NCBI GenBank assembly: GCA_964058845.1 | Contig: CAXKVR010000076.1 | Span: 540,011-604,010 of the forward strand | Direction: 5' to 3' | Origin: Carex sylvatica | Lineage: Eukaryota; Streptophyta; Magnoliopsida; Poales; Cyperaceae | DNA length: 64,000 nt | The notes under the pieces: generated by a model | The model's database searches: none | What the model was told of the DNA's origin: nothing | The model's input: only the letters and a program-made list of their open reading frames with translations | Program-made: the position numbers and the translations under genes | Part shown: in pieces, positions 46,384-57,006 of the stretch | How positions within the stretch are numbered: position 1 is the first letter of the stretch | Layout of the letters: each line of letters begins with the position of its first letter

Positions 46384-46623
46384 GTTTCAGGGAATGAAAT
46401 CTGCTCCTTTTCATGAGAAAAGGACAACCCTTCTATTCTCCAATTCAAACCGTTCAAAATCGATCAAACGGCTTCAATTACATCTGATTTGTTTTAATAA
46501 ATTATATTATATAAAAAAAAGGTAATTGAAAACCGTTTGATCGATTTTGAACGGTTCGGATTGGAAAATAGGAGGCTCGGCCTTTTCTCGAGAAAAGGAG
46601 AAGATTTGCTTCCGAGGTTTCAG
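46384..46623. repeat. Large imperfect palindrome over the DnaJ leader and promoter
   Basis: Arms of about 95 bp (46384-46481 and 46522-46623) around a 40 base AT loop. The inner part AACCGTTCAAAATCGATCAAACG is almost perfectly complementary to its partner; TCTGCTCCTTTTCATGAGAAAAGG matches outward. It begins about 210 bases upstream of the DnaJ ATG. It may be a MITE, but no target duplication was found. Confidence 0.8.
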
Positions 46624-46964
46624 TAAAAGATAGAGACGTGAACGAAAAGGCTGGGAGAATGGGACCCTTGCGTAAATGCACAACTTTCACTGATAAAGGG
46701 TCCTTTTGGTGGGACCCATTAGTCAGTATCCAAGGTGTAGCTAGAAGCCTAGAAACTATGGAAGTTTCTAGAAGACAAAGGTGGTATTGGGTCGGATTCG
46801 TTTAATTTAATGGGCACCTGATTATAGGCCAGGAGTCTGGATTCAGATTTCAACCCACTGATGACTGGGTCCCGCAATTTTCTAATATATTGAAGCAGCA
46901 ATGGGACCCACGGGCAGTGATTTGCGGGAGAGACCATAACAACAAATCAAGATAAATATTTTTT

Positions 46965-47190
46965 TAATTTTTAATTTTTTTTAATTTTTTGTATTAAAAT
47001 ATTATAAATGTTGAATATATTTCTTTGAAAATAGATGGAATACAATATTATTTGATTTATTAGAAAGATTGCAACAAATAATCCAGATAAATATTTTTCA
47101 GGCTGAATTTTTCGCGGCCGTAAGAAAAATTAATATATTTTTTTGTGTTATTGGAAAAAAAATAAAAATACTTAGATTCTGAGTTATTGA
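46965..47190. mobile_element. Single arm of the foldback family seen at 19476-20660
   Basis: It shares TATTTCTTTGAAAATAGATG, CAACAAATAATCC, GTAAGAAAAATTAATATATTT and TTCTGAGTTATTGAT with the left arm of the large foldback, in the same order. The other arm is absent. Between 46624 and 46964 there is only unassigned DNA with GGGACCCA-type inverted pieces. Confidence 0.65.
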
Positions 47191-47882
47191 TCCCGGCACC
47201 CTCTCTTCACTGTTCTCCTATCAACCACCCTGCTGGTGTCCAATTAATATTGGTCATTGTTTATTTAATGAATTTGTTCAAGCGCTTATACAATGTCATT
47301 GATTATTCTAATAGAACCATAACCTGGTAATTTTGCAAATCCACCATGCGTGCAATACAATTCAGAAATTAAGAGGACCACTAGCACCTGTTGTTTAGCA
47401 TGTATCTTTATCATCTATACTTGGCCAAATTGCATGTTGTGCCAGTAAACTTTTTGCAGGTATAAAGAAAAACTCTCTTCATTAAGTATGGGGTGACTTT
47501 TTTTTTAAGAAAAACCAATATTATGCACTTCAGAGTTCAGATCATGAACATTCTCATTTTCCTTTTTCTTCTGGAAATTCCATGTATACCCCTACAACTC
47601 GGTCCAAATCAGGTGCCTTTAATGCTTATTGCCATAATGGTTTTTAATCTTTCTTCATCCTTATTTTTGAAATCTATGAAAGAAAGGTGCATTCTTGGGT
47701 ACTTCCTTGGGAGCAGTGCGGGTCCGACACCCATCGGACCAAACTTGGTTCGAACTATCTTCTTTCTACTTCTTTTAGCCACTTCTTTCTACTTCTTTTA
47801 GCCACTTCTTTCTCTCTTGACAAGTAAAAAGCATAGGAAACAAGAAAAAGTTGCAAAAGAGCCCCTAGAAGATTTATAATTA
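47191..47882. other. Unassigned DNA
   Basis: No gene is seen; it contains a duplicated CTTCTTTTAGCCACTTCTTT (about 47769 and 47790). Confidence 0.4.
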
Positions 47883-48401
47883 TCTCTCCTCCTTATTAAG
47901 GAGCTTAATGTCTAGATTCTGCAAGGATCCTGATTTATTGATCTAAATTCAGATTGAATCTGAGCCATCTAAACAATTAATCTGCCTTCTTTTGATTAAA
48001 TATGCTCTTTCTATGTGTAGAAGTCTAAATTCAGTGAAAATTATACCCGCTACACGTAATGCCACACATATTATCACATGCATTTTTATTCTGCACCGTT
48101 GGATCTGAATCAAAATTCATGCGAATGAAATCAATTTTTTCACTGAAAAAAAAATTAAACCCTCTCCCTGATTGATCCCTTCTTCTTCGGAAAACTAAAC
48201 CCCCTCGCCTCGCCTGCTGCCGCGCGCCTTGCTCAGGTTATGGCCTCCCAAAGCGGGAGCCCATCCCCTCCCGATGCCTCATTTCTCTTCTCCTTCTCGC
48301 TGCGTCTTCTCCTTCTTCTTTTCTCTTCTTCTTTTCTCTGATCGGAAGAGAAAATCAAGTGAGAGAGACGATCAGTCGGCGTCTCCTTTTCCCCTCAAAA
48401 C

Positions 48402-48700
48402 CATGCCAGAACGAAAATTAGAGGAGGCAAAAGATGCTTTTATTCCAGCCTCCCAATCGTCTAGGGTTAGGGTTTTAACTTCTCAGGTGGTGCGACCATA
48501 ACCAGAGAGATCTTCCTTGGCGAAGGAAGCATGGCGGGGTCTGGGACGATGACTGAGACGCGAAGGAAAAATGGGCATATGAGGTGTGGGTGAGTGAAGT
48601 CATGCTCCAGCAAACTAGGGTTTCTTCTGTGGTTGCATATTATAACCGCTGGATGGAGCGCTGGCCCACTGTGCACAGCCTCGCCAACGCTTCTCAGGAG
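48402..48700 (+). pseudogene. MYH: MutY (adenine DNA glycosylase) N-terminal exon fragment
   Basis: From 48488 one frame reads WCDHNQRDLPWRRKHGG, then WDDD, an in-frame TGA at 48554-48556, then [20 protein letters not shown] and [19 protein letters not shown] to a donor GAG|GTTTGT at 48701. RDLPWR and VSEVMLQQT (with the catalytic Glu) are diagnostic of MutY/MYH, a repair enzyme that removes A opposite 8-oxoG. The upstream frame from 48402 is shifted relative to it, and no later MutY exon follows, so this is a captured, inactive fragment. Confidence 0.88.
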
Positions 48701-49667
48701 GTTTGTCATTTTTTTTGTTCTGGTTTCTTGCTTGATGGTGGCATATGTATACTCCATTTTTTTCCATTTCAAACCTTGTCTTTATGTTTTTAATAAATTG
48801 CAAGATAGACCATAGGTAGGACTATGAGGTTAACTTGCACTGACCGAAGAAAAATACACAAATTGAATGTCAAATGTTGGTAAGAATTGTTAAATCTAGA
48901 TATATACTACTGCACAACAGAAGGTTAATTGGATATCAAAAGCTCTCTCTGGTTGATTTTGATAAGAATTGTTAAATCTAGACAAGCTCTCCACCATCTC
49001 TCTCTCGCCGTCAGTACTTCGGTTCCATACTGTGAACTGTTTTTGCTCATTTCCTTGATTTGTGACAATTCCTGTCTGAGCCGTTAGAAATGTCTTATTT
49101 ACATATTTGCTCATATATGCATAGATATTTAATTTTTTTTTCATTTATATTTTTTCTTTTTATTTCAGAAAGCTTGAGCCAGTACCAAGTAACAATAAAA
49201 TCAGGTAATGGGCATTTGATGTTATGTTTTACCAAAGTTTGGGACTGACTGTCTGGTACCAAATCTGGTTGTTTGGAATAAACTTCTTTGGTACAATACC
49301 AAATAGTGCTGGTTTGATTTCTAATCAGTTCTTAATTGTAATGGTAGGTCTCTTTCATTTTGTTTATTGGTGAACATTGATTGTTGTATTGGAGATTATT
49401 ATCATTTTGTGTGCAGGTCAGATTTTCGTTGCTGATCCATTTTAGCTAGTACCTTACCTGCATGTATCACAGAATATACTGATTCAATTCGGTTGACTGA
49501 TTAATATATTCGAGGATGAACTACAAAAAGAAGGCTAACAGAAAGATCAAAGAATGAGTTGCCTAATTATATCTCTCCCTCTATTTATAATCAGGCAAAC
49601 AAAAGAAGTTGGCACATGTAGAGGCTATCTTTTTTGAATCCAAAGGTGTCAGCAAACCCGAAGGTGC

Positions 49668-50280
49668 CCAACCGCAACCGTGTATTCATGATTTTCGCAA
49701 TGGTGCTTGCCGAAATCTTGTTTGCACTGGTAAATTAAATACCATTTCTAATACTTTACGCTGCTATACTTATCTTTTAAGAAATAATTTGCTCAGTACC
49801 AACCATTTAAAATGATTTTTTTTCAGAATGCCAATCCACTGATCGTTTATTCCTGACATTATTTGAGCATACTCTTTACAATAATATGCCATTTCCTTTA
49901 AACTAATTTTATTGTTGGATAAATAAATGTGAGCATGTCTTATTAATAATTTAATTAGAAAAGTTGCAATTATGAAAATGCCAAGTTTGCCATAAAAAAT
50001 TTCTTATTTTTTGTATGCAGATCTGTTCACAAGAGGTATAGATATTCAGGCTGTCAATGTCATCATCAATTTTGACTTCCCCAAAAATACCGACACGTAT
50101 CTTCATTCTTCATAGAATATACTTTTCACATTCTTGTTTATTTTTCTATCTTTATTTTCCTTACCAGTATACACATACACATAATTAATTGAAATTATAT
50201 TTGTAGGTTGGTCGGTCGGGAAGATACGGACACCTAGGTTTAGCTGTGAATTTGATCACTGCTTCAACTTGTAATACACA
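49668..50280 (+). pseudogene. DDX6/DHH1-type DEAD-box RNA helicase fragment
   Basis: Three pieces keep the parent gene order. 49668-49729 encodes NRNRV, then after a one-base loss HDFRNGACRNLVCT; it ends at a GT donor. 50021-50104 encodes [28 protein letters not shown] after an AG acceptor, with the split Asp codon restored in phase. 50207-50281 encodes VGRSGRYGHLGLAVNLIT and then diverges. This is the second RecA domain (motifs V and VI) of P-body helicases such as plant RH6/8/12. It lacks the N-terminal domain, has a frameshift and stops, and joins unrelated sequence, so it is not functional. Confidence 0.87.
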
Positions 50281-50625
50281 CTTATCAGGTATGTTTATTA
50301 CTCAGACATTTTCATTGATTTACAATGTTATAATTCAATGGAAAATTTAAAAGAAATTAAGGGCAAAATAAAACTTTGCAGGTCACAAATCACAGTTGTG
50401 AAGCATAGAGGACTCCAGCTAGAATGTCTTTTAAGTTTTAACATTTGATTTCAATTCATTAGTCTAAATTTTGATCTTGAATAAATGCTTTGGAAGAAGA
50501 TGATATCAATAGTGTACTGCACTGCTCTGGTCGTACAATTTAGAGGTTGTACCAGCCTTGCACTAGTTGTTTATGTTGATCTAGGATGTGAGTTATAATT
50601 ACAGCTTAAATTTCAATTAATGCAG

Positions 50626-50997
50626 GAGAGAGTTTTAGATTGTTATGAGATGATTCAAAACAAAATACGGATGCGTCTCAATGCAACTAAGATAAGTGGT
50701 ACGCCTGTTTCATTCGTACCAGAGTGCCCAATTACTGTACTAGAGGTGTCATGTCTGAGCCATACCACCGAAGAAGTGCAAAATGTGCAAAATCCAACAT
50801 TGAGCCCAATTCAACAATTGATTTATTTGAGAAAAAGTGCAAAATGTTTTGGACAAATATCTTATTGTGCTGTCAAAAATGCAAAATGTTTGATCAAAAC
50901 TGGTACGGAGTACATGCCACTGGTACAGGTAGATGCAGTCCGAAACTGGGGCACAATTGCCGTTAAAAAAGGAGTGAAGATGGCAAAGCATTGGTAG
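50626..50997 (+). pseudogene. Fragment resembling the last exon of a D-type cyclin
   Basis: After an acceptor TTAATGCAG|GAG the frame reads ERVLDCYEMIQNKI, then SFVPECPITVLEVSCLSH. This resembles the C-terminal part of plant CYCD2/4 proteins, which have a VLxCYxLIQ helix followed by VPxSPIGVLDxxCLS. From about 50770 the sequence becomes rich in GTGCAAAATG motifs and no longer looks cyclin-like. The identification is from memory and only moderate. Confidence 0.5.
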
Positions 50998-51389
50998 GAT
51001 GTGCCACTTCATCAATTGCCAAGGAACTTGTAGAACAATTTCTGTTTTCTTAGGGACCTCAATGTATTTTTTTCACTTGTTCTCTGTACTTCGCTTTTCA
51101 TTTACTCATTTAGTTGGTCAAATATTTTGAGCTATTTTTGTTTTTATTTCACTATTACATCACTTGTGTATTGGACCATATCATGAATGAAATACGGCTA
51201 GATACATATTTTTCTTCAAAAAAAAAAAATACAAAATGATTTGAAACAAATATCTAATTGTGTTAATATTTTTTTTTCCTTATCCTGCCGATCATGCCTA
51301 TATATATAGATTCTTAGTTTCCTACCTGACTGTATTGAATTAGAAAAAATAGAACGAGTTTTTTTTTCGAGCCCTTTTATAATATTGTC

Positions 51390-51418
51390 TCCGTTGCAAC
51401 GCACGGGTACGATACTAT
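51390..51418 (+). repeat. Helitron-type 3' terminal stem-loop
   Basis: CCGT and ACGG stems around TGCAACGC, followed after eight bases by CTAT. Many plant Helitrons end with this CCCGTTGCAACGCACGGG hairpin followed by CTAG(T). Confidence 0.65.
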
Positions 51419-51460
51419 AACAAATCATTTTTTATAGTATTTTTAACAAATCCCTTGTCT

Positions 51461-51821
51461 CAAGTTATAACAATTTTTGAGTTACAACAACTTACAACAA
51501 ATTATTTTTTATATTTTTAAAGTCCAAATCGTTGATCCAAACTGTTAGATGTGATCTCCACAATAAAATGTGCTTGGAGACCAAATTTTACATTTTTTGG
51601 AATTTTTTTACTATTTATTAAGATGGGTACAAAAACTAGTTAAATTCAGACCATTGAATTTTGTACCCATCTTAATAAATAGTAAAAAAATTCTAAAAAA
51701 TATAAAATTTGGTTTTCAAGCACATTTTATTGTGGAGATCATGTTGAACGGTTTGGATTGACGATTTGGACTTTGAAAATGTAGAAAATTGTTGTTGTAA
51801 CTCAAAAATTGTTGTAACTTG
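51461..51821. mobile_element. Foldback MITE (shared-core family)
   Basis: Inverted ends CAAGTTATAACAATTTTTGA and CAAGTTACAACAATTTTTGA; the whole element is a hairpin whose apex is ACTATTTATTAAGATGGGTA and its inverse. It is the cleanest copy of the shared inner arm (GTGCTTGGAGACCAAATTTT, CATTTTTTGGAATTTTTTTA). Confidence 0.85.
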
Positions 51822-51858
51822 ATCCTTCCTCATATATATATATATGTAGAGAGAGAGG

Positions 51859-52142
51859 TTGACTACTATGCTTATATAAGCATATCCCCACATATGCTAT
51901 AACTCATTTTTGTGTTTTCAATGTCCAAATGATCGATCTGAACCGTTAGATGTGATATCTATATTGAAATGTGCTTGGAGACCAAATTTTACATTTTTCT
52001 GAATTTGTTTACTATTTATTAAGCCACTTTGAAAATCACTGATCCAACGGTGGCTTAACAAAATAGTAAAATCAGAAGCCACCATTGGATCAGCGATTTA
52101 TAAGCATATGTGAGGATATGCTTATAGAAGTATAGTAGCCAA
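51859..52142. mobile_element. Foldback MITE (shared-core family, different ends)
   Basis: Inverted ends TTGACTACTATGCTTATATA and TTGGCTACTATACTTCTATA continue into AAGCATATCCYCACATATGC. The left arm contains the shared inner block (GTGCTTGGAGACCAAATTTT, TTTACTATTTATTAAG), but the right arm has lost it. Confidence 0.8.
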
Positions 52143-52144
52143 TT

Positions 52145-52181
<37 letters not shown>
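52145..52181. repeat. (CT)n(TA)n microsatellite
   Basis: About nine CT units followed by nine TA units, directly at the right end of the MITE; the left flank of the same MITE is GA-rich. Confidence 0.9.
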
Positions 52182-52182
<1 letters not shown>

Positions 52183-53947
52183 AATTCGCTATCATCCAAT
52201 ATATATATACATATATATATCTAATTAATTCGTTATATCCTTATACTTTGAAATTTTAGTTTCGTTTTTTTAAATAAATCAGATACAATACAGACGGTTG
52301 ATAATTTAATTAGATTTTATTTAAACGTGATATTTGATTTATTTATTTTAATCGTGTTTTAAATTTTCGGAATATAACAAATTCTTACATGATAAAGAGA
52401 AAAATAGAGACATTTGAGTCATTTTAGAAACGTAAGTAATATAAGGTAATAAGAAAATATTTATGTTTAAGTCTGAACTGTTTGATCAGAATCTATATAA
52501 ATATTAAAAATATTACATACATTCTATCTCGAATCAAATTAATTTAAATTCTGATCTGACCGGTCCGGATCTAAACAGAAATACTATGTTACCTCATATA
52601 TAGGATATGGACTACTGGCTTTCAAAGAAAATTTCATGCTTATGCTTATCTCATGGTGCAGTCTGTCAACATATATTCTGCTCTCTTCTCTTATTATTAT
52701 ATCATTTTCCATTCTCACTTCTCTCCTTGTGATGACAATTGACAAGTTTATATTTAACAGATTATCTTCGATCAACAATTGTCAAGTTTATATTTAACAG
52801 ATTATCTTCGATCAACTTGTTAATATAAAAATAATCTCATAAAATTTAAAGTTTTTATATGAAAAAACGAAAACGAAAATAAAGCAACTCCACAAGTCTT
52901 CCGTAAATTGGACTAGGAATGCAAAATTTGTATCATATCCAATCACGGATCGTGATCGTGACCTAATCAACTTTGAACGCATTGTATCATATCATGATCA
53001 AAATAATGAAAATGATCATGACATTCAAATTAATGGTCATGTTTTTCACCTCGTAAACCAACCACGACCTAACTTTTGTTTTGTAAAGTTTACTTAAGGA
53101 ACAAAAAAAACATGTGAAATTTAGAAAAAATAATGTGTAATTTTTTTTTTTTTAGTTTGGTTACTTGAATAATTATATGGGATAGAAATGATATAAATTG
53201 TTTTGGTCACGTTTGGCTGCGTGTCATGCATGTCATGACTAAATTGACAGAGGCAAAAATAATTTATAAGAGGTCAAACACATAATACAAATCAATCATA
53301 TAAAATTTCTGCAAAAAATAGAATCAAGTTAAAGTACCCATAACATTTTACACTAAATTGTACTTTAAATTCATATCTAATTACTATATTGTTCAAGTCT
53401 TATACAGTAAAATCATGTAAATGAACACAACACACAACATACAAATCACAGTATATGTCCTGTGCCGTGTTGTACCTAGTCAAAGCACGAGCTTTTTACA
53501 TCTTAATTTGGCCTCAACAATGTAAACAAAGCAGCAATGATTAATTTACACGCACCTGTTATTTTATGTAATTATTTATTTTTGGCATGTTGCACTTGTA
53601 ATTTTGGCAATTGCAGGTTTTTTTTTTTTAAAGTTAGCAGCAAGGACCGGCTAATTAACGATTTTGTATTAATAAAAAAGTTTTTTACAAAGCCCAGTGA
53701 TACATGAGGCAATTGCAGGTTGAAGAAAAATTATTATATAATCATCTCTAGCTATAATTGTATCATCACATCTCAAAATAGCAAGGGATAAAAAAAAATA
53801 TATATATATAACAAAGTTAAAACTTGTTGAATAACCATGAAAGATTCATGAACTAAATCTACAACAAATCAATCAGCCATACACCCGAAAGAATTATTAC
53901 ATAAGTCAAACTAAATAAAAAAATAAAAGATGGATTGATGAGAAAAT
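52182..53947. other. Intergenic, AT-rich
   Basis: No gene. It contains a perfect-but-one 40 bp tandem duplication (52735-52814) and, at about 53612-53690, a T-tract followed by TTTGTATTAATAAAAAAG, which looks like the 3' end of an antisense A-tailed retroposon. The segment 53700-53947 is the downstream flank of the TAXIMIN-like gene. Confidence 0.5.
52735..52814. repeat. 40 bp tandem duplication
   Basis: Units 52735-52774 and 52775-52814 differ by one base (GACAAG versus GTCAAG). Confidence 0.92.
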
Positions 53948-54256
53948 CTAACATGGAATCTGTTCAGTGAACCAACTCATCACTTTGATCGGTAACTTGA
54001 TCAGATCCACCGCCAAATTTGCGATCCCCGCACAGCAGATCAAGCACGGGCAAATGCAACTCAAAAATGATCTGCATCAAAACGATTTCAAATCAAAAAC
54101 CAGTTGAGATCTAAATTAGAAAAAAAAATCAATCAAATTTCTCTAAAGATTAACTTACCCGATCAGCCACACCACGGCTCCTACAAGAGATAATGCCAAG
54201 GCAACAATGGCAAAAGGCAACCCGATCAGAAAACCTAGCGGTCTACAGTCTCCCAT
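53948..54256 (-). CDS. TAX: TAXIMIN-like cysteine-rich signalling peptide
   Basis: Two short exons, 54256-54159 and 54071-53948, joined at GG|GTAAGT...GATGCAG|A, restore a Gly codon and encode 73 aa ending in TAG. The protein starts [18 protein letters not shown], a hydrophobic N-terminal segment, followed by a Cys-rich centre ([12 protein letters not shown]) and the conserved tail [19 protein letters not shown]. This matches the plant TAXIMIN family almost end to end ([31 protein letters not shown]). TAXIMINs are membrane- or apoplast-associated peptides reported to influence alkaloid metabolism and lateral-organ separation. Both exons are too short for simple frame scans. The paralogue (TAX1 or TAX2) is not resolved. 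Confidence 0.92.
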
Positions 54257-56756
54257 TCTCTTTCTTCTCTTTTCTCTTTTCTCTTCTTCTTCTTCCTCTC
54301 CTTCTTTCTTTATTTCAAGTTTAAAGTTTTCGTATTTGCTCAGTTTTTTCTAGTCTTCGCCTCTAAATATTAAACTTATATAACAACGAAATAGAGATGG
54401 AACCGGTCAGATGGTGTAATGGTTTGATGAAAGGACGTAAATGCCCCTGAGATTTAGACGAAGGGATTCGAAATCAAGGGTAAATGCGTAAAGTTTCTTT
54501 CATAGCAGAGAATTGTGTTGACCCACATGCGTACTTGCGTAGCGTAGTAAAGGTTCAATTCCTTGACTCAGTTAAATGCGCGTTTGTTGGTCTCTTGGTA
54601 TTTGATTCTCTGTAGTTATTTTCCTGTAGTGATTTATGTAGCGAACTGTTTCACTGTATAGTTGCTTCTGTCCAGGCCTGCTTCATTATATTAAATGAGA
54701 TATGTAAACTCTAATTTAAGCCCATTTAAATTGTAGACAGCTTTAAAGCCCAAATTAATGACCCAACTCAGAAACGAACAAAAGGCGCAAGTAACTTTGT
54801 TAAAACAATGAAAGTGTTTTCTTGTCATTTGCTCGAAGGACTTGCGTAATTAAGGAACCGTTCAAAAATAACAAAATTGTATTATTTTGGTACAGCTGAC
54901 ACATCTTTGCATATACGTGTTTGGTGACAAAGGATGCTTAGGAAATGATTTTTGATCTTTTCTTGAAAAAAATATTGAAGGAAAATTTGTAAGATAATAT
55001 ATAAAAGTAATATATGTGAATTTTGTATTAAAATTGTGTAAAATTTATTTGGTAAATGCACTAAACATTTTTTTTTATTTTCTAGGGAATATGTTTCTTT
55101 CTAACTTCTAAGGCCTACTTTTTTGGAATAGGCTTCTATCCTAAGATTATGTTAAATAGCAAACAATATGTATTTTTTTTTTTTAAATAAGAGCTCCCAT
55201 AAGCTTTGATATCAATTTCTTCTTAAATGTGTCTTGTGAAAATTGAACTTATTCGTTATGAAAATACACTATTATTTTAAAGAATATACATAAAATTTCC
55301 CAAATTTTGTAAAATTGGAAACCATGAAACCTCTCCTCCTTTCCGGTCGTCTTTGACCGAGTTGTACCGAATCTATGTACTCATGAATTTCACAGGTTCC
55401 TACTTTAAAAAATCACATAAAAAAAAAAAAAAAAAGCAACCGACGAGAAGATGGAGAAGATTATTTGGCGAAAAACAAAAACAAAAATAGACAGCGGTGC
55501 TAATTCCTCCTCAAGATTTAGAGGATCGAGATTTTCATATAGAAAATCAAATTGGAGCGACTTTGACGTAGACTTTTTGAAAGATACATATACAAAAAAT
55601 AACATCGTCTCCATTTTAAACCAAGCACAAGCGCTCTTAATTTTATCTCTCCGTGACAATTAATAAATGTGTGTGCTTTACGCATGATTGAAATAATTGT
55701 TATTTATTTTTTTGCTTTAAATTGAAGTAATTAATTGTGGTGACAGTTTTCTGAAGAAGGCGTTATTACGAGTAATTAGATATGTTACTTTTGCAATGGG
55801 AAATAATAAAATAAAATAAACCATACAAAATTGTACTCAATGGTGAGCAAGGCATTCAAAATTGTTTTACAACTGGAGAAAAGCCAACTTGCTCCAATAA
55901 AAGAACATTAAAAAAAAGGAATCTTTGGAGTTGATACCAGACGTAAGTGTCACCTTTAATTCTAATTGGTAAAATTTTGGTGTAAATTCAGAACGCAATT
56001 ATTTGTTGTAAATTACTATAAGAATCTTTTAGTATATGCGAGAATAAAAAAAAAATTATATATTGAAAGTAAATTGACATAAATTATTATTTTCGAAGAT
56101 ATCATTATTAAAATATTAATGTTGTTAAGCACTTTTACTCACAGATATATACTCATAGATTCTTATATAATTTGCAATATCTATATCTTTGTTAATTTTG
56201 GTGGTAGTTTGTTATTCTCAACTTTTTGTAACTAAGAAATCACATAAAATTATTACAATTAATGGGGGTGTGTGCGTGTATTTGGGGATGAGATATATGT
56301 GATAGTTTGAAAGGTTGTTAGGAACAATGATCTCGAAAATACAATGACAACCCATTTATGTGACATCCATACTATTATTAGTTTATTACACTCGCCTTGA
56401 GAAATATAATTATATAATTTTAAAAATAAACTACTAAATATTAAAGAGAACTAGCTAAATATTAAAAAAAATTTGTTACGAGTTACAATGTTTAAATAAA
56501 TAGCACACAATCACACATAATTTTTTTTTTACGACTATACGTTAAATACAACTAATTTATTGTTAAATATACAACCTATGTGTTTACAGAAGCAATATAT
56601 TAAAGCGAATTGGCTACTATCATAATCAAGATAAATGTAAAAGTTCTATGTGCAAAAGGTCGCAAGTTTGAATAATAATTAAGTAATTTGACTTTCAACT
56701 TTTATCAAAAAGACAAATGTAAAAGAAAAAAAATAGAGATGGACTACTATCATGTC
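54257..56756. other. TAXIMIN-like promoter side and intergenic DNA
   Basis: A CT-rich leader (54257-54310) precedes the gene. The remainder is AT-rich with a poly(A)17 near 55420 and no convincing gene; the frame at 55451-55663 (70 codons) has no recognisable feature. Confidence 0.4.
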
Positions 56757-56776
56757 ATATAATAATAATAATAATA

Positions 56777-56849
<73 letters not shown>
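56757..56849. repeat. (TAA)n microsatellite, about 30 units
   Basis: Uninterrupted except for one G near 56780; it creates artificial poly-Leu and poly-Tyr frames on the minus strand. Confidence 0.97.
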
Positions 56850-56852
<3 letters not shown>

Positions 56853-57006
56853 GAAGGAAGAAAGAGAGAAAAATATATATGAATGAAACAAACAAGAAAA
56901 AAAAATGAGCTTTTTATTTTGACCACATATATATTAATTATAACGAGAAAATCTTGTTCAAGCACACTACACTGTAAGCATAGAAGAAAAATAAAACAGA
57001 TCAGGG

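Larger units (their letters stand above)
47883..51418 (+). mobile_element. Probable Helitron carrying three captured gene fragments
   Basis: The right end has CTCCGTTGCAACGCACGGGTAC, the stem-loop typical of plant Helitron 3' ends, 8-11 bases before CTAT where CTRR is expected (one change). A plausible 5' end, TCTCTCCTCCTTATTAAGGAG preceded by A, lies at 47883. Between them, all in plus orientation and with introns kept, are pieces of a MutY glycosylase, a DDX6/DHH1-type helicase and a D-type cyclin tail. No RepHel protein is encoded, so it would be non-autonomous. The 5' end is an inference from resemblance. Confidence 0.55.
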
